Below the pieces are notes generated by a model that saw only the letters and a list, made by a program, of their open reading frames with translations, ran no database searches and had not been told where the DNA came from. From NAT127 sp041655035 (GTDB lineage Bacteria > Pseudomonadota > Gammaproteobacteria > Pseudomonadales > Porticoccaceae): a stretch of DNA of 13,661 nucleotides. This document shows, in pieces, positions 7,224 to 13,661 of the stretch (positions are counted from its first letter, which is position 1; each line of letters begins with the position of its first letter). The stretch spans positions 1-13,661 of the forward strand of contig JBAZCN010000084.1 of NCBI GenBank assembly GCA_041655035.1, given 5' to 3'. The translations under genes were made by a program, and so were the position numbers.

Positions 7224-8638
7224 GTCGGGCTCCTCGCAGAAGGATTATCGGAAACGGGCTCTACCCGCAGGGTCAGGCCGTCCATGCCCAGCACACGTAC
7301 CTGTTCACCCGGGGCCAATGGGCGTGCGGCGCTGATCCGCCAGTTCTCGCCGTGGAGCAGGGCATAGGCGTCACCGTCACCGGCGTGGGTGACGATACCG
7401 GTGGCGCCGATCATTTCTTCCCGGCCGCTGACCACCAGTTGGCGGCGGGCGCGGAGCGCCAGCACGCCGATCGCAAACAGCAGCAGGGCGCTGGCAACGC
7501 CGAGACTGATCATGAACGGCAGCGAAACCTCGAGGCCGGGAACGTCGCTATCCACCAGAAACAGGCCGCCGACGACGAAGGCGATGACGCCGCCGATGCC
7601 CAGCACCCCGAAGCTGGGGAAAAAGGCCTCGGCGGCCATCAGCACCACGCCGAGCACGATCAACGCCACCCCGGCCCAGTTCACCGGCAGCATCTGGAAA
7701 CTGTACAGGGCCATCAGCAGGCAGATCAGGCCGGCGACCCCGGGCACGCCGAAGCCCGGCGTGGTGAATTCGAAAAACAGCCCGTAGATCCCGATCATCA
7801 TCAGCACCAGGGCGATTTGCGGATTGGAGATCAGCGCCAGAAACTGATGGCGCCAGTTGGGGCTGATACGTTCTACGCCACTGTTCGCGGTGGCCAGGGT
7901 CAGCAGGCGGCCACCTTCGAGGCGGACCTCCATGCCGTCGATCCGCGCCAGCAGGTCGTCGAGATCGCGGGCGACGACATCGATGACTCCCGCCGCCAGG
8001 GCTTCGCTGGCCGACAGACTGGCGGCGTCGCGCACCGCCCGTTCGGCGAAATCGCTGTTGCGGTTGCGCAGCTGGGCGAGGCCGCGGATGTAGGCTGCGG
8101 CGTCGTTGGTCAGTTTGTCGGTCATGGTGTCGCCGCTGCTGATGCCGCTCCCCTTGGGCGCGGTGTCCGCTTCATCGCCTGCCGGCGGCGGTTTTTTTTC
8201 GCCGCCAGCGGGCTTTGTGTCCGGGCCGGACCCGCCGATGGTTACCGGTGAGGCGGCGCCGAGGTTGGTGGCGGGCGCCATGGCGGCGATATGACTGGCG
8301 TAAAGGATAAAGGTGCCGGCGCTGGCGGCACGGGCGCCTTCGGGACTCACATAGGTGGCGAAGGGTATGGGCGAGGCGAGGATCCGCTTGATGATCAGGC
8401 GCATCGACGAGTCGAGGCCGCCGGGAGTGTCCATTTCCAGCACGACCAGTGCCGCGTCACTGGCCTCGGCCGCGGCCAGGGCGCGGCCGACCAGGTCGGC
8501 GGTGGCCGGGCCCACCGGGCCTTCCACGGCTACGGCGATCACCTTGCCGCGCTCGAGGGGGGCCGTCGCCTGGAGCTGGTTGAATGCCATCAACAGGCCG
8601 CCGCACACAAACAAGATCGTTGCCAGTCGTCGGCACAT
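7220..8638 (-). CDS. NfeD-family membrane-bound serine protease (ClpP-class domain plus NfeD domain)
   Basis: A 472-residue protease partner of slipin. A signal sequence (1-26, ending LQATA) precedes a ClpP-class domain (about 30-235) with DTPGGL (70-75), the nucleophile S106 in RAASAGT and the dyad lysine K175 in TDKLTND, equivalent to the Ser/Lys pair known from Pyrococcus homologues. Residues about 267-395 hold four to five membrane segments, and the C-terminal part (about 403-463) is the NfeD OB-fold (GATGIV, AARPLAPGEQVRVL). A low-complexity Pro/Lys/Gly linker (135-170) separates Ser from Lys and contains an A8 run in the coding strand. The start at 8638 is chosen because GGAG lies 7 nt upstream and a signal peptide follows; a longer in-frame version starting at 8827 has no support. 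Confidence 0.92.
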   Translation of the reverse strand: MCRRLATILFVCGGLLMAFNQLQATAPLERGKVIAVAVEGPVGPATADLVGRALAAAEASDAALVVLEMDTPGGLDSSMRLIIKRILASPIPFATYVSPEGARAASAGTFILYASHIAAMAPATNLGAASPVTIGGSGPDTKPAGGEKKPPPAGDEADTAPKGSGISSGDTMTDKLTNDAAAYIRGLAQLRNRNSDFAERAVRDAASLSASEALAAGVIDVVARDLDDLLARIDGMEVRLEGGRLLTLATANSGVERISPNWRHQFLALISNPQIALVLMMIGIYGLFFEFTTPGFGVPGVAGLICLLMALYSFQMLPVNWAGVALIVLGVVLMAAEAFFPSFGVLGIGGVIAFVVGGLFLVDSDVPGLEVSLPFMISLGVASALLLFAIGVLALRARRQLVVSGREEMIGATGIVTHAGDGDAYALLHGENWRISAARPLAPGEQVRVLGMDGLTLRVEPVSDNPSARSPT

Positions 8639-8908
8639 TGCGGTGCTCCGTGGTGCCTGGCAGTGTTCCCGGGCGTCGGCGCCGGCCGCCATGGGCAGTC
8701 CGGGGGGCCGCCGCAATGGGCTCGCCGTCACCGAGGGTTCGGGGGCGAACCAGGCGTCAGGGATAAGTGTAGTGCCTGGGGCGGGGATCTGCCCGGCGAT
8801 TGCGGTGAGTGATGCTAAACCCTGCATCAGCGTCGGAGCGCGCCAGCCCGGGTGCCGCCTTCCCGGGCTGCCGGTGGATGGTCGGATGAAACCGGCGGCG
8901 GAGGGACG
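8639..8908. other. Intergenic region upstream of the NfeD/slipin pair
   Basis: These 270 bases lie between two minus-strand genes and should hold the NfeD/slipin promoter. No convincing -35/-10 pair is seen; TACACT near 8768 is a possible -10 without a partner. A strong inverted repeat is listed separately. Open frames here have no ribosome binding site or recognisable domain. Confidence 0.5.
8844..8870 (-). terminator. GC-rich hairpin downstream of the LEH/NTF2-like gene
   Basis: CAGCCCGGG (8844-8852) and CCCGGGCTG (8862-8870) are perfect inverted repeats with a 9-nt loop, about 38 nt past the stop of the minus-strand gene ending at 8909. No T tract follows on the minus strand, so it may end or stabilise the transcript rather than be a classical intrinsic terminator. 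Confidence 0.4.
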
Positions 8909-9334
8909 TCAGCCCTCCAGCAGTTTGGCCAGATCCTCGAAGCTGATACCCAGTTGCCGGGCGGTGGTCATCGGATCCATATATTCCCGCCAACCCTCGA
9001 TCAGGCCGTCGTCATTGACGTCGAAGACCGAATTGATGGAGATGCTGAGAGGCTTGCCGAGGGTGAGGAAGGAATCGACGCGCTCGACGAACACCTGCTT
9101 GCCATTGTTGGCCACGGCGTTGATCACACATTTGGGATTGCTGCTGTCACGGGCCTGACGTTCCAGCTCCTGCCTGAGGGCGGCACGGCCCTTTACCGGC
9201 GGCGTGGTGGGGTAGACCACATAACACACGCAGTTTTCGGCAAACATCGACACAGCCTGGTCGAAATCGGGCCACTGGTCGCCGTGGAACAGATTGAGAA
9301 AGCTGAGCACGACGGATTCTTTATCGACGGACAT
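8909..9334 (-). CDS. Limonene-1,2-epoxide hydrolase/NTF2-like protein
   Basis: A 141-residue cytoplasmic protein with the small alpha+beta cone fold of the NTF2/SnoaL superfamily, closest in pattern to the limonene-1,2-epoxide hydrolase (LEH) group. Visible landmarks: CYVVYPTTPPVKGRAAL (37-53), VERVD (83-87), INSVFDVNDDGLIEGWREYMDP (100-121). The LEH catalytic trio Asp-Arg-Asp appears conserved as R85, D87 and D120, and the water-holding Tyr as Y41; the partner Asn two residues on is Thr43. LEH enzymes hydrolyse epoxides without a covalent intermediate, but many relatives have other or unknown roles, so the substrate is open. ATG 9334 follows AGGAG by 6 nt; the site lies in a small palindrome AGGAGCTCCT. 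A candidate promoter lies just upstream, so it is probably a single-gene unit. Confidence 0.78.
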   Translation of the reverse strand: MSVDKESVVLSFLNLFHGDQWPDFDQAVSMFAENCVCYVVYPTTPPVKGRAALRQELERQARDSSNPKCVINAVANNGKQVFVERVDSFLTLGKPLSISINSVFDVNDDGLIEGWREYMDPMTTARQLGISFEDLAKLLEG

Positions 9335-9404
9335 AAGGAGCTCCTGTGAGAGGTTTTATTGTGATGGGGACGGTGGCAGCCTGAGCGGATGCCGACTCGC
9401 AGCG

Positions 9405-9433
9405 ATATTAAGACGGCTGTCTGGAAATAGCAA
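9405..9433 (-). promoter_or_regulatory. Candidate sigma70 promoter of the LEH/NTF2-like gene
   Basis: On the minus strand TTGCTA (9428-9433) and TAATAT (9405-9410) are separated by exactly 17 nt, each matching four of six consensus bases, about 70 nt upstream of the start at 9334. This supports independent transcription from the diguanylate cyclase gene behind it. Confidence 0.45.
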
Positions 9434-9453
9434 AGCGGGGTTGCCGTGTCCGC

Positions 9454-9465
9454 TGCGATATCGCA
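9454..9465. repeat. 12-bp perfect palindrome TGCGATATCGCA
   Basis: A perfect self-complementary 12-mer upstream of the candidate promoter at 9405-9433 and 13 nt past the diguanylate cyclase stop. It could be an operator half-pair or chance; only one copy is seen. Confidence 0.35.
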
Positions 9466-9477
9466 TGGCGGGCAGGA

Positions 9478-10692
9478 TTACCCCCTGGCTCTCTTGTTGC
9501 GATACATGCGCTGATCGGCGCGGTTGATCAGGGTATCGCTGTCGTCGCCGTCCTCGGGATGGAGACTGATGCCGATGCTCACCGAGATGGCGACCTGCTG
9601 GCCGGCGATCGAGTAGGGGCGGGCCACCTCGCGGTGAAGTTTGGCGGCGATCTGTTCGGCGTCGGCGCCGCTCGCCAGATTGTGGGCGATCACCAGGAAT
9701 TCATCGCCCGCCAGGCGGCCGACATGATCGGATTCGCGCAGGCTCTGGCGCAGGCGCTGGGCATAGGTTGCCAACAGTTCATCGCCGGCCAGGTGTCCCA
9801 GGCGATCGTTGGTTTCCTTGAAGCGGTCGAGATCGAGAAACAGCACCGCGAGCAACTGGTCGTGACGCCGGGCAAAGGCGATCGATTGGCGCAGCAGGTC
9901 GAGAATCAGTGCCCGGTTGGGCAGCCCGGTCAGATTGTCGTAATGCGCAGCTTGTGCCAGCAACTGTTCGATGCGCTTTTCCTCGGTGATGTCGCGAACC
10001 ATGCAGATCAGGTAGCGGTCTTTTTTTCCCGGCATCCGGAACGGGGCGTTGAACCATTGACAGAGGATGACGTGGCCGTCCTTGCGGACATTGGTGTTTT
10101 CGTTGTTGACCGTGGCGAGGCTGGTGCGCACCCGGTCGAGCGCCTGCGTCACCTGGGCGCGTTCGCTCTCGGGCACCACGACATCGAAAATATTCCTGCC
10201 GATGACCTCGTCGGCAGGCCACTGGAAGACCTGTTCCGCCATTTGGTTCCAGACGGTCACCCGGTTTTGCTCGTCGAGTACCAGCAGGCTCAGCGGCGCG
10301 TGGTCGAACAGGGTGCGCAGCTGCTCGACCTGGATCTTGGCGTGGCGGTACAGGCTCACCATCAGCAGGATGCAGCACACCAGCAGGCCGGCGATGATCG
10401 CCAGCAGCGCGATCTGTTGGCGGTAATGGCCAAATGTTGCGGGTGGCAGCGGGAAAACGAAACCGGCGATCTCCTCGCCGTGGTCGACACCTGGCGCCGC
10501 CAGGTTCACCAGCGGCACGACCGAGGCGAGGATGACAAGCCGTTCATCGCTGCAGGCCGGCGGGAAGTGACCCGGCGCATCCTCGGCGATGATCAGCAGC
10601 ATCAGCAACAGAAGGTGGCGGAGCGGTGGTGTCGAATCCGGCTGGCAGAGCGGCATGCGCTTCAGGCGAGCCAGAAAGTTGCCGATACACAT
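9478..10692 (-). CDS. Membrane diguanylate cyclase with PAS and GGDEF domains
   Basis: A 404-residue signalling enzyme that should make cyclic di-GMP from two GTP. An N-terminal hydrophobic stretch (about 24-36), a short probably periplasmic part (37-92) and a membrane helix (93-115) precede a PAS domain (about 122-238: FDHAPLSLLVLDEQNRV, ending in VRDITEEKR) and a GGDEF domain (about 243-402, starting with the typical DNLTGLPNR). The active-site loop reads AGDEF (328-332) instead of GGDEF, a variant found in active cyclases; FLDLDRFKETND (285-296) gives the metal-binding Asp. An RESD inhibitory site (319-322) lies five residues before it, so product feedback is expected. The start at 10692 has only a weak site (CGGGG); an in-frame ATG 12 codons on is an alternative. 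It is divergent from the peptidase gene. Confidence 0.9.
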   Translation of the reverse strand: MCIGNFLARLKRMPLCQPDSTPPLRHLLLLMLLIIAEDAPGHFPPACSDERLVILASVVPLVNLAAPGVDHGEEIAGFVFPLPPATFGHYRQQIALLAIIAGLLVCCILLMVSLYRHAKIQVEQLRTLFDHAPLSLLVLDEQNRVTVWNQMAEQVFQWPADEVIGRNIFDVVVPESERAQVTQALDRVRTSLATVNNENTNVRKDGHVILCQWFNAPFRMPGKKDRYLICMVRDITEEKRIEQLLAQAAHYDNLTGLPNRALILDLLRQSIAFARRHDQLLAVLFLDLDRFKETNDRLGHLAGDELLATYAQRLRQSLRESDHVGRLAGDEFLVIAHNLASGADAEQIAAKLHREVARPYSIAGQQVAISVSIGISLHPEDGDDSDTLINRADQRMYRNKRARG

Positions 10693-10728
10693 GATGTCAA
10701 GGCCCCGGGAGTCATCTGGTCTTTATTG

Positions 10729-10757
10729 AGAATAAGCCACTCTGGCGTATTTGACAG
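10729..10757 (-). promoter_or_regulatory. Candidate sigma70 promoter of the diguanylate cyclase gene
   Basis: On the minus strand CTGTCA (10752-10757) and TATTCT (10729-10734) are 17 nt apart, four of six matches each, giving a leader of about 30 nt before the start at 10692. Confidence 0.4.
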
Positions 10758-10782
10758 TGACCGGCGCCAGGGTTTTTTGTTT
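10742..10782 (+). terminator. Terminator-like hairpin with T tract in the divergent leader
   Basis: CTGGCG (10742-10747) pairs with CGCCAG (10765-10770), extendable by a C-G and a T-G pair, and is followed by GG and then TTTTTTGTTT (10773-10782). On the plus strand this has the layout of an intrinsic terminator, but no plus-strand gene lies before it; it could be an attenuator for the peptidase gene or stop antisense transcription of the cyclase gene. The loop is long (17 nt) and the stem short, so it is tentative. Confidence 0.3.
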
Positions 10783-10787
10783 GCCGG

Positions 10788-10812
10788 GCCCGGCGATTCT
10801 TCGTCGCCGGGC
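10788..10812. repeat. Strong GC hairpin in the leader of the MtfA-like gene
   Basis: GCCCGGCGA (10788-10796) and TCGCCGGGC (10804-10812) are a perfect 9-bp inverted repeat with a 7-nt loop. It overlaps a 12-bp palindrome GCCGGGCCCGGC (10783-10794), so two folds compete. It lies about 60 nt before the peptidase start. No T tract follows. Confidence 0.5.
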
Positions 10813-10869
10813 ATTGCCAGCGCCGCCAGGCGCGCTAAAGTGGAGGGCCACACCGGCAAAGTGAATTCC

Positions 10870-11553
10870 ATGGCCATCGCCAGCCCTGACCCGATCGACG
10901 ATTTTCTCGCCAGCAACTGGTATATCCACCCGTATCTGACAGCGCCCCAGCGCGCCGTGGTGCTGGCGTTCACCCGCACGTTTTGCGCCAATACGACGTT
11001 CGTGTTTTCGCCGCAGGTCGAGCAGGACATCGGCCTCACCTGGTTGGTGGGGGCCAGTGCCGCGCTGGTCGGCGGCGCCCAGCGAACCAGCTGTTTCGCC
11101 AGTGTCCGCTGGGTATACCTGCTCGGCGACGACGACCTGGAGGCACTGAGCGGCGACGCTTTTGGTCAGTCGACGGTGCGGATCAACGCCTGGGACCTGA
11201 TCGAGGAATCCCGGCAACGCATTCCCGGCCAGCAAATCGCCATTCACGAATTCGCCCATATCCTCGACGACCTGTTTGGTATCACCGACAGCACCCGGGG
11301 CCTGCGCGATGGCCTGGAATTGCACCTCTACAACCGCCGTCACGGTATCGACGATATCGTCAGCGACCATGTGCTGCCCACCATCATCGAGGAAGATTCC
11401 AATGTGGAATTCTTTGCCTATGTGTCGGAAGTCTTTTTCACCGATCCCGCCAGGGTGCGGGCGTTTCACGCAGGGTTGTACGATGACCTGGTCAGCCTCT
11501 ACGGCCTCGACCTGGCCGCGCAGTTGCCGCCGGTGGCGGATCATGACGGATAG
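10870..11553 (+). CDS. mtfA: MtfA-family zinc metallopeptidase
   Basis: A 227-residue cytoplasmic zincin of the MtfA family. In Escherichia coli MtfA binds the glucose repressor Mlc and has aminopeptidase activity; the natural target here is unknown. The zinc site is clear: HEFAH (H126, E127, H130) inside QQIAIHEFAHILDDLFG, and the downstream EFFAYVSEVFF (180-190), whose second Glu (E187) is the probable third ligand. Length is slightly below the E. coli protein (265 residues), mostly at the N-terminus. The start is the least certain part: ATG 10870 has only a weak site, and an in-frame GTG at 10861 has GGAGGG 13 nt before it. It is divergent from the cyclase gene and 135 nt before msrP on the same strand, so it may share a transcript with the repair genes. 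Confidence 0.85.
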   Translation: MAIASPDPIDDFLASNWYIHPYLTAPQRAVVLAFTRTFCANTTFVFSPQVEQDIGLTWLVGASAALVGGAQRTSCFASVRWVYLLGDDDLEALSGDAFGQSTVRINAWDLIEESRQRIPGQQIAIHEFAHILDDLFGITDSTRGLRDGLELHLYNRRHGIDDIVSDHVLPTIIEEDSNVEFFAYVSEVFFTDPARVRAFHAGLYDDLVSLYGLDLAAQLPPVADHDG

Positions 11554-11688
11554 CCGAGGTGGCAGCGGGCTGATGAATCCGACTGTGGCGACGCCTTGCG
11601 GTGATGACTGGCGAATATCGTTGTCCAACTGGCCAGGGGCGCGCGGTATCCACAACACCTGGCAGCGCCGCCTGGAGGAGTGAGCCCT

Positions 11689-12693
11689 ATGCTGATCAAA
11701 TCACCGCAACGCGGCGCGCCCGGCGAGAGCGACGCGACCCCTAGGGAAGTTTATCTCAACCGCCGGCACCTGCTGCGGGGGCTGGGTTTCGGGGCCGCCC
11801 TGGCCGCCACCGGGGCGAGGGCGGGGTTGCTGGACTTTTTCTCGCCTGCGCCGCCGCCGGCGACCGGCGCGCTGGCGGCGTTGTCGTATCAACCGGACGC
11901 GGCTGCCGGGGGGCTGGTCGCGACACCGGAGCACAAGGCCACCAACCATAATAATTTCTATGAATTCGGCACCGGCAAGACGGACCCCGCGCGACACAGT
12001 CAGGGCCTCAAGACAGAGCCCTGGACCCTGCGGGTCGAAGGTGAGGTGGCGAGGCCGGGCACGGTGGATATCGGCGCCCTGATCGCCGGCTCCACCCTGG
12101 AGGAGCGGATCTATCGAATGCGCTGCGTCGAGGGCTGGTCGATGGTCATTCCCTGGCTGGGGATCGGGCTCGGCGCCTTCCTCAAACGTTTCGAACCCAC
12201 CAGCAGGGCGCGCTTCGTGGCTTTTGAGACACTCTATGACCCGCAGCAGATGCCGGGGCAAAAATCCCGTTTCACGGGGGGCGGTATCGATTACCCCTAT
12301 GTCGAAGGCCTGCGTATCGACGAAGCGATGCACCCCCTGACACTGCTGAGCCTGGGCATGTACGGCCACACCCTACCGACCCAGAATGGCGCGCCGGTAC
12401 GCCTCGTGGTGCCGTGGAAATACGGTTTCAAGGGGATCAAGTCCATCGTCGCAATCCGCCTGGTGGAGACCATGCCGCCGACCACCTGGAATCTGCTCGC
12501 TCCCCACGAATACGGCTTTTATGCCAACGTGAACCCCGCAGTGGACCACCCACGCTGGTCGCAGGCCAGCGAGCGCTTCATCGGGCCGGGCGGGGTGCTC
12601 GACGTGAGCCGCCAGCCGACCTTGCCGTTCAATGGCTACGCTGAGCAGGTGGCCTCGCTGTACGCGGGGATGGACCTGCGCCGGTATTTTTGA
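11689..12693 (+). CDS. msrP: Protein-methionine-sulfoxide reductase catalytic subunit MsrP (molybdopterin enzyme)
   Basis: Periplasmic molybdoenzyme that reduces methionine sulfoxide in oxidised envelope proteins, formerly YedY. The 334-residue precursor has a twin-arginine signal (R25-R26 in NRRHLLRGLGF, hydrophobic core to ALAATGARA at 45). The mature part is a sulfite-oxidase-fold domain: HNNFYEF (87-93) for cofactor binding, RMRCVEGWSMVIPW (143-156) with the molybdenum-ligand C146, and LVVPWKYGFKGIKSI (239-253). The C-terminus ends RRYF. The start at ATG 11689 follows GGAGGAG by 8 nt; a GTG at 11680 overlaps that site and is unlikely. The next gene, msrQ, overlaps its stop by four bases (TTGA), consistent with joint translation of the enzyme and its electron donor. 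Confidence 0.96.
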   Translation: MLIKSPQRGAPGESDATPREVYLNRRHLLRGLGFGAALAATGARAGLLDFFSPAPPPATGALAALSYQPDAAAGGLVATPEHKATNHNNFYEFGTGKTDPARHSQGLKTEPWTLRVEGEVARPGTVDIGALIAGSTLEERIYRMRCVEGWSMVIPWLGIGLGAFLKRFEPTSRARFVAFETLYDPQQMPGQKSRFTGGGIDYPYVEGLRIDEAMHPLTLLSLGMYGHTLPTQNGAPVRLVVPWKYGFKGIKSIVAIRLVETMPPTTWNLLAPHEYGFYANVNPAVDHPRWSQASERFIGPGGVLDVSRQPTLPFNGYAEQVASLYAGMDLRRYF

Positions 12694-13364
12694 CAAGCCC
12701 CAGCTCGAGGGAGGATCGCCCGCTGCCTTCGTCCGATTTCCGCGCGCTTCCCGGTCGAGGGCTGCGCTGCGCCGTTCACCTTGCGGCGCTGGCGCCGCTG
12801 CTCTGGCTGTTCCATGCCGTGCCGCGGGGCGCCCTGGGGGGCGACCCGGTGCAGGAGTTGATCCATTTTCTCGGTATCGGCGCGCTGCGCTTGCTGTTGC
12901 TGACCTTGGCGGTATCGCCACTCGCCGGCGGACTTCGCGCCAGGGGGTGGAGGGCTGGGCCGCTGCCGACCTTGCGCCGCCCCCTGGGGCTGTGGTGCTT
13001 TGCCTGGGCCTGCCTGCATTTCGCCGCCTGGCTGAGTCTCGACCTCGCCTTCGCCTGGCCGCTGATCGGCGGGGAACTGGTCAAGCGCACCTATATCCTC
13101 GCCGGCTTCAGCGCCTGGTTGATGCTTGCCGCCCTGGCGCTGACGTCGATCCCGGCATGGGTGCGGCGACTCGGGCGGCGCTGGAAACAGCTCCACCGGC
13201 TGGTCTATCCGGCCGTCCTGCTGGCTTGCCTGCATTTCTGGTGGTCGCTCAAAAGCGGTTGGGTCGAGCCGGCCATCTACGTCGCCCTGGCCCTGGGCTT
13301 GCTGTGGTTTCGCCGCGGCATCTTTCTGCCGGGCCGCGCCAGGCGGCCGGCCGCCGGGGAGTAA
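12690..13364 (+). CDS. msrQ: Protein-methionine-sulfoxide reductase haem-binding subunit MsrQ
   Basis: Inner-membrane b-type haem protein (ferric reductase-like membrane domain) that passes electrons from the respiratory chain or flavin reductase to MsrP. In the 224-residue reading there are about six membrane segments (about 27-44, 58-78, 100-118, 134-153, 171-187, 194-207). Conserved haem-ligand histidines appear as H110 (WACLHF), H169 (QLHRLVY) and H182 (CLHFWW), with the usual 13-residue spacing of the last pair. No ATG is available at the start. TTG 12690 overlaps the msrP stop (TTGA); a CTG at 12723 sits 7 nt after AGGGAGGA (12708-12715) and would shorten the protein by 11 residues. Both are non-standard; coupling favours TTG, site position favours CTG. 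The 3' end converges on the next gene 28 nt away. Confidence 0.92.
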   Translation: MTSPSSREDRPLPSSDFRALPGRGLRCAVHLAALAPLLWLFHAVPRGALGGDPVQELIHFLGIGALRLLLLTLAVSPLAGGLRARGWRAGPLPTLRRPLGLWCFAWACLHFAAWLSLDLAFAWPLIGGELVKRTYILAGFSAWLMLAALALTSIPAWVRRLGRRWKQLHRLVYPAVLLACLHFWWSLKSGWVEPAIYVALALGLLWFRRGIFLPGRARRPAAGE

Positions 13365-13392
13365 ATGTGGCGGTCAACCGTTGTTCACGGGG

Positions 13393-13661
13393 TCATCGCC
13401 GCCGACCGCTGCCATCATCCGGCGCGGCGAGTATCGGCAGGCGCTTGCCGTCGATGATCAGGTCCGGCCAGCGGGGGCTTTGCAGGGTGAACTCGCCATC
13501 CGCTATGGCCTTGGTCCACTGCGCGAAGCGCAGGTTGTGATTGACGGTGGCGACATGGCGCCAGCCGCTGTCATCGGCGGCGAGCACCATGGCACTGGTA
13601 ACGCCCATCGTATCGTAAGCGGTGAGCAGCAAGGCTTCCTCGCGCCCGTCGTTGTCGAGAT
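13393..13661 (-). CDS. C-terminal end of an uncharacterised protein with an FG-GAP-like segment (partial)
   Basis: A minus-strand frame open from the right edge to a TGA at 13393, giving the last 89 residues of a longer protein. The first visible residues, LDNDGREEALLL, resemble the Ca-binding DxDxDG segment of FG-GAP/VCBS repeats found in beta-propeller proteins outside the cytoplasm. The rest (GVTSAMVLAADDSGWRHV, FTLQSPRWPDLIIDGKRLPI) is compatible with one more blade, but I do not recognise the family. The start lies outside the window; a TTG at 13632 is internal, not a start. It converges with msrQ. Codon pattern and GC match the neighbours. Function unknown. Confidence 0.6.
   Translation of the reverse strand, partial: LDNDGREEALLLTAYDTMGVTSAMVLAADDSGWRHVATVNHNLRFAQWTKAIADGEFTLQSPRWPDLIIDGKRLPILAAPDDGSGRRR

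Noticed and set aside
8639..8827. N-terminal extension of the NfeD protease by 63 residues
   Set aside because: The extension is Pro/Ala-rich, has no ribosome binding site, and would bury the signal peptide that begins at 8638.
9559..10869. Long plus-strand frame running into the MtfA-like gene, as if it were a 664-residue fusion
   Set aside because: The upstream part is the antisense of the PAS-GGDEF gene, with typical shadow composition (rich in H, Q, R, D); only the part from 10870 matches a protein family.
12632..13540. 302-residue plus-strand frame overlapping msrQ and the last gene
   Set aside because: It is the shifted frame of msrQ, whose correct frame shows membrane segments and the haem histidines.
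1..13661. Mobile element, defence system, CRISPR array or biosynthetic cluster
   Set aside because: No transposase, integrase, direct-repeat array, toxin-antitoxin pair or nuclease gene is visible; base composition is even across the window.

Overview
This 13.7 kb window is GC-rich and densely packed. It reads as chromosomal DNA of an aerobic Gram-negative proteobacterium, most likely a gammaproteobacterium: it has a TAT-dependent MsrP/MsrQ pair, an MtfA-type peptidase, a caa3-type oxidase with a cytochrome-c4-like tail, and proteins exported to the periplasm. The lineage is an inference from gene content; there is no rRNA or other marker here. I see no tRNA, rRNA, CRISPR array, transposase or phage gene.

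Left part (1-4514, minus strand): a terminal oxidase operon, transcribed right to left. The order is subunit II with two fused haem-c domains, then subunit I, then a divergent subunit III-like protein, then a classical subunit III that runs off the left edge. Gaps are short or overlapping and ribosome binding sites are good. No cox11/ctaG lies between subunits I and III. A 380-base divergent region (4515-4894) separates this operon from a plus-strand gene (4895-6439) for an exported PQQ-type aldose-sugar-dehydrogenase-like protein with a C-terminal cytochrome c. The beta-propeller shows substitutions at residues normally needed for catalysis, including the catalytic His. If it is active, its haem could hand electrons to the haem-c domains of the neighbouring oxidase; this is inference from context.

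Middle part (6453-10692, all minus strand): a coupled NfeD-protease/slipin pair (ATGA overlap) for membrane quality control; a small limonene-epoxide-hydrolase/NTF2-like protein with its own candidate promoter; and a PAS-GGDEF membrane diguanylate cyclase with an AGDEF active site and an intact inhibitory site.

Right part (10870-13364, plus strand): an MtfA-family zinc peptidase, then msrP and msrQ (periplasmic methionine sulfoxide repair), whose reading frames overlap by four bases (TTGA). At the right edge is the C-terminal end of a minus-strand gene with an FG-GAP-like segment.

Most of the content belongs to known families. The points most worth a second look are the altered catalytic residues in the PQQ-like/cytochrome fusion, the tandem subunit III genes, the A8 tract in the NfeD linker, and several strong inverted repeats between genes.
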